Part shown: positions 7,784 to 8,241 of the stretch, piece after piece
How positions within the stretch are numbered: the stretch's first letter is position 1
How the letters are laid out: every line of letters begins with the position of its first letter
Assembly (NCBI GenBank): GCA_029212275.1
Contig: JARGOI010000057.1
Span: 2,192 to 10,432, forward strand
DNA: 8,241 nucleotides
Origin: Thalassolituus sp.
Lineage (GTDB): Bacteria > Pseudomonadota > Gammaproteobacteria > Pseudomonadales > Oceanobacteraceae
Direction of reading: 5' to 3'
The notes under the pieces: model-generated
Database searches by the model: none
What the model was told of the DNA's origin: nothing
The model's input: the letters and a program-made list of their open reading frames with translations, nothing else
Made by a program: the position numbers and the translations under genes

Positions 7784-7848
7784 GTACCCCTAATAAAACC
7801 TAATGTATTTATTTTAAAACCTTTTTGATGGCATGGAATCAACTTTTA

Positions 7849-7861
7849 TGAGTTCAACTCA
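7849..7861. repeat. 13-base palindrome upstream of the ribonuclease gene
   Basis: TGAGTT-C-AACTCA is a perfect palindrome with one central base, 65 bases upstream of the ribonuclease ATG on the minus strand. Short perfect dyads in a divergent promoter region are typical of repressor or activator sites, but no regulator is known here and a chance occurrence cannot be excluded. Confidence 0.25.
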
Positions 7862-7955
7862 GGAAAGGATTTTAAGCTAACTAAATTACAGCAAGTAAGC
7901 CCCAACACACTACTAATCTTAATCTTCACATTATAGCGCCATAATACCACCTCTT

Positions 7956-7988
7956 ATTATTGACAAAATAATCCACATCTAGTACCAA
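7956..7988 (+). promoter_or_regulatory. Candidate promoter for the right-edge exported gene
   Basis: A perfect -35 hexamer TTGACA lies at 7960-7965, overlapping an inverted repeat ATTATT-gacaa-AATAAT (7956-7972). Seventeen bases further on is TACCAA (7983-7988), a poor -10 match. If used, transcription would start near 7995, leaving a leader of about 60 bases. The weak -10 keeps confidence low. Confidence 0.25.
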
Positions 7989-8012
7989 AGTACAATAGAG
8001 TAGTTTTAAAAG

Positions 8013-8028
8013 TGTGATAGAATTCACG
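8013..8028 (+). promoter_or_regulatory. CRP-like motif just upstream of the exported gene
   Basis: The sequence TGTGA-tagaat-TCACG matches the CRP/cAMP receptor consensus TGTGA-N6-TCACA at nine of ten key positions. It is centred about 35 bases before the chosen ATG, too close for ordinary activation of a transcript that includes that ATG, so if real it would more likely block transcription. No crp gene is visible in the window. Confidence 0.3.
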
Positions 8029-8055
8029 CGAATGTACCAAATGGATTTTAAAATT

Positions 8056-8241
8056 ATGAAAATATTACAGCCTTTAAGTATTATCCTTATGCTTGCGTTC
8101 GCAGTTCCAGTTACCCAAGCAGCCACATGTGCAACAACTGACGTAACCGCGGAAGGTATCAACGCATTTGCGTGCAAAACTCACCCAGGTGAAAATGATA
8201 CTGGTTATGCTAAAGATATAAATGGTGACTTTAACTTGGAT
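8056..8241 (+). CDS. Exported protein, N-terminal part only (possible PEP-CTERM/exosortase substrate)
   Basis: The reading frame runs off the right edge; 62 residues are visible. It begins with a clear Sec signal peptide: Lys2, a hydrophobic core (residues 7-19) and Thr-Gln-Ala before a likely cut after residue 22. The mature part starts 'ATCATTDV', has two cysteines (25 and 40) that could pair, and reads 'HPGENDTGYAKDINGDFNLD'. The Cys, G-x-ND and following hydrophobic/aspartate-rich pattern resembles the start of many PEP-CTERM proteins, which exosortase anchors or sorts in exopolysaccharide-producing Gram-negatives; the 'DINGD' also recalls calcium-binding loops. The deciding C-terminal signal is outside the window. 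In-frame ATGs at 8032 and 8041 are alternatives; 8056 was chosen because it starts a signal peptide with a basic, not acidic, head. None has a clear ribosome-binding site. It is transcribed divergently from the ribonuclease gene. Confidence 0.65.
   Translation, partial: MKILQPLSIILMLAFAVPVTQAATCATTDVTAEGINAFACKTHPGENDTGYAKDINGDFNLD

Noticed and set aside
7828..7845. Sigma-54 promoter (TGGCA-like) upstream of the exported gene
   Set aside because: TGGCAT is present but no GC dinucleotide occurs at the required spacing for the -12 element, and it is over 180 bases from the gene.

Overview
The window looks like chromosomal DNA from a Gram-negative, moderately AT-rich proteobacterium, most likely a gammaproteobacterium. 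The evidence is an outer-membrane porin with a C-terminal phenylalanine, a DUF3034-type exported protein, a complete dTDP-L-rhamnose pathway, and an exported protein that may belong to an exosortase (PEP-CTERM) system. I saw no rRNA, tRNA, CRISPR array, insertion sequence or phage gene.

Layout. Positions 26-1396 (+) hold a full-length OprO/OprP-like porin. Positions 1431-2316 (+) hold a DUF3034-family protein broken by two separate single-base frameshifts, so it is annotated as a pseudogene. Positions 2317-2784 have no convincing gene. Positions 2785-6194 (-) are a tight four-gene operon, in transcription order rmlA-rmlC-rmlD-rmlB, with overlaps of 1, 8 and 4 bases. Together these enzymes turn glucose-1-phosphate and dTTP into dTDP-L-rhamnose, the donor for rhamnose in O-antigen, capsule or exopolysaccharide. 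A 190-base spacer with a likely promoter and a hairpin separates the operon from a beta-CASP metallo-beta-lactamase-fold ribonuclease at 6389-7783 (-). A divergent intergenic region (7784-8055) holds palindromes and a CRP-like motif. A gene cut by the window edge (8056-8241, +) starts with a clear signal peptide.

How the parts relate. The rml operon is the best-supported functional unit and points to surface polysaccharide synthesis. No glycosyltransferase, flippase or polymerase gene is in view, so the polymer cannot be named. The porin and DUF3034 pair concerns the outer membrane and reads toward the rml operon (convergent). The exported protein at the right edge fits a cell-surface theme if it is a PEP-CTERM substrate, because such proteins are usually found in exopolysaccharide producers; its C-terminus lies outside the window, so this is unproven. 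I found no clear evidence of a wholly new system. The items most worth a second look are the doubly frameshifted DUF3034 gene, the truncated exported gene with its upstream sites, and the unusual tandem-GTG start of rmlA.
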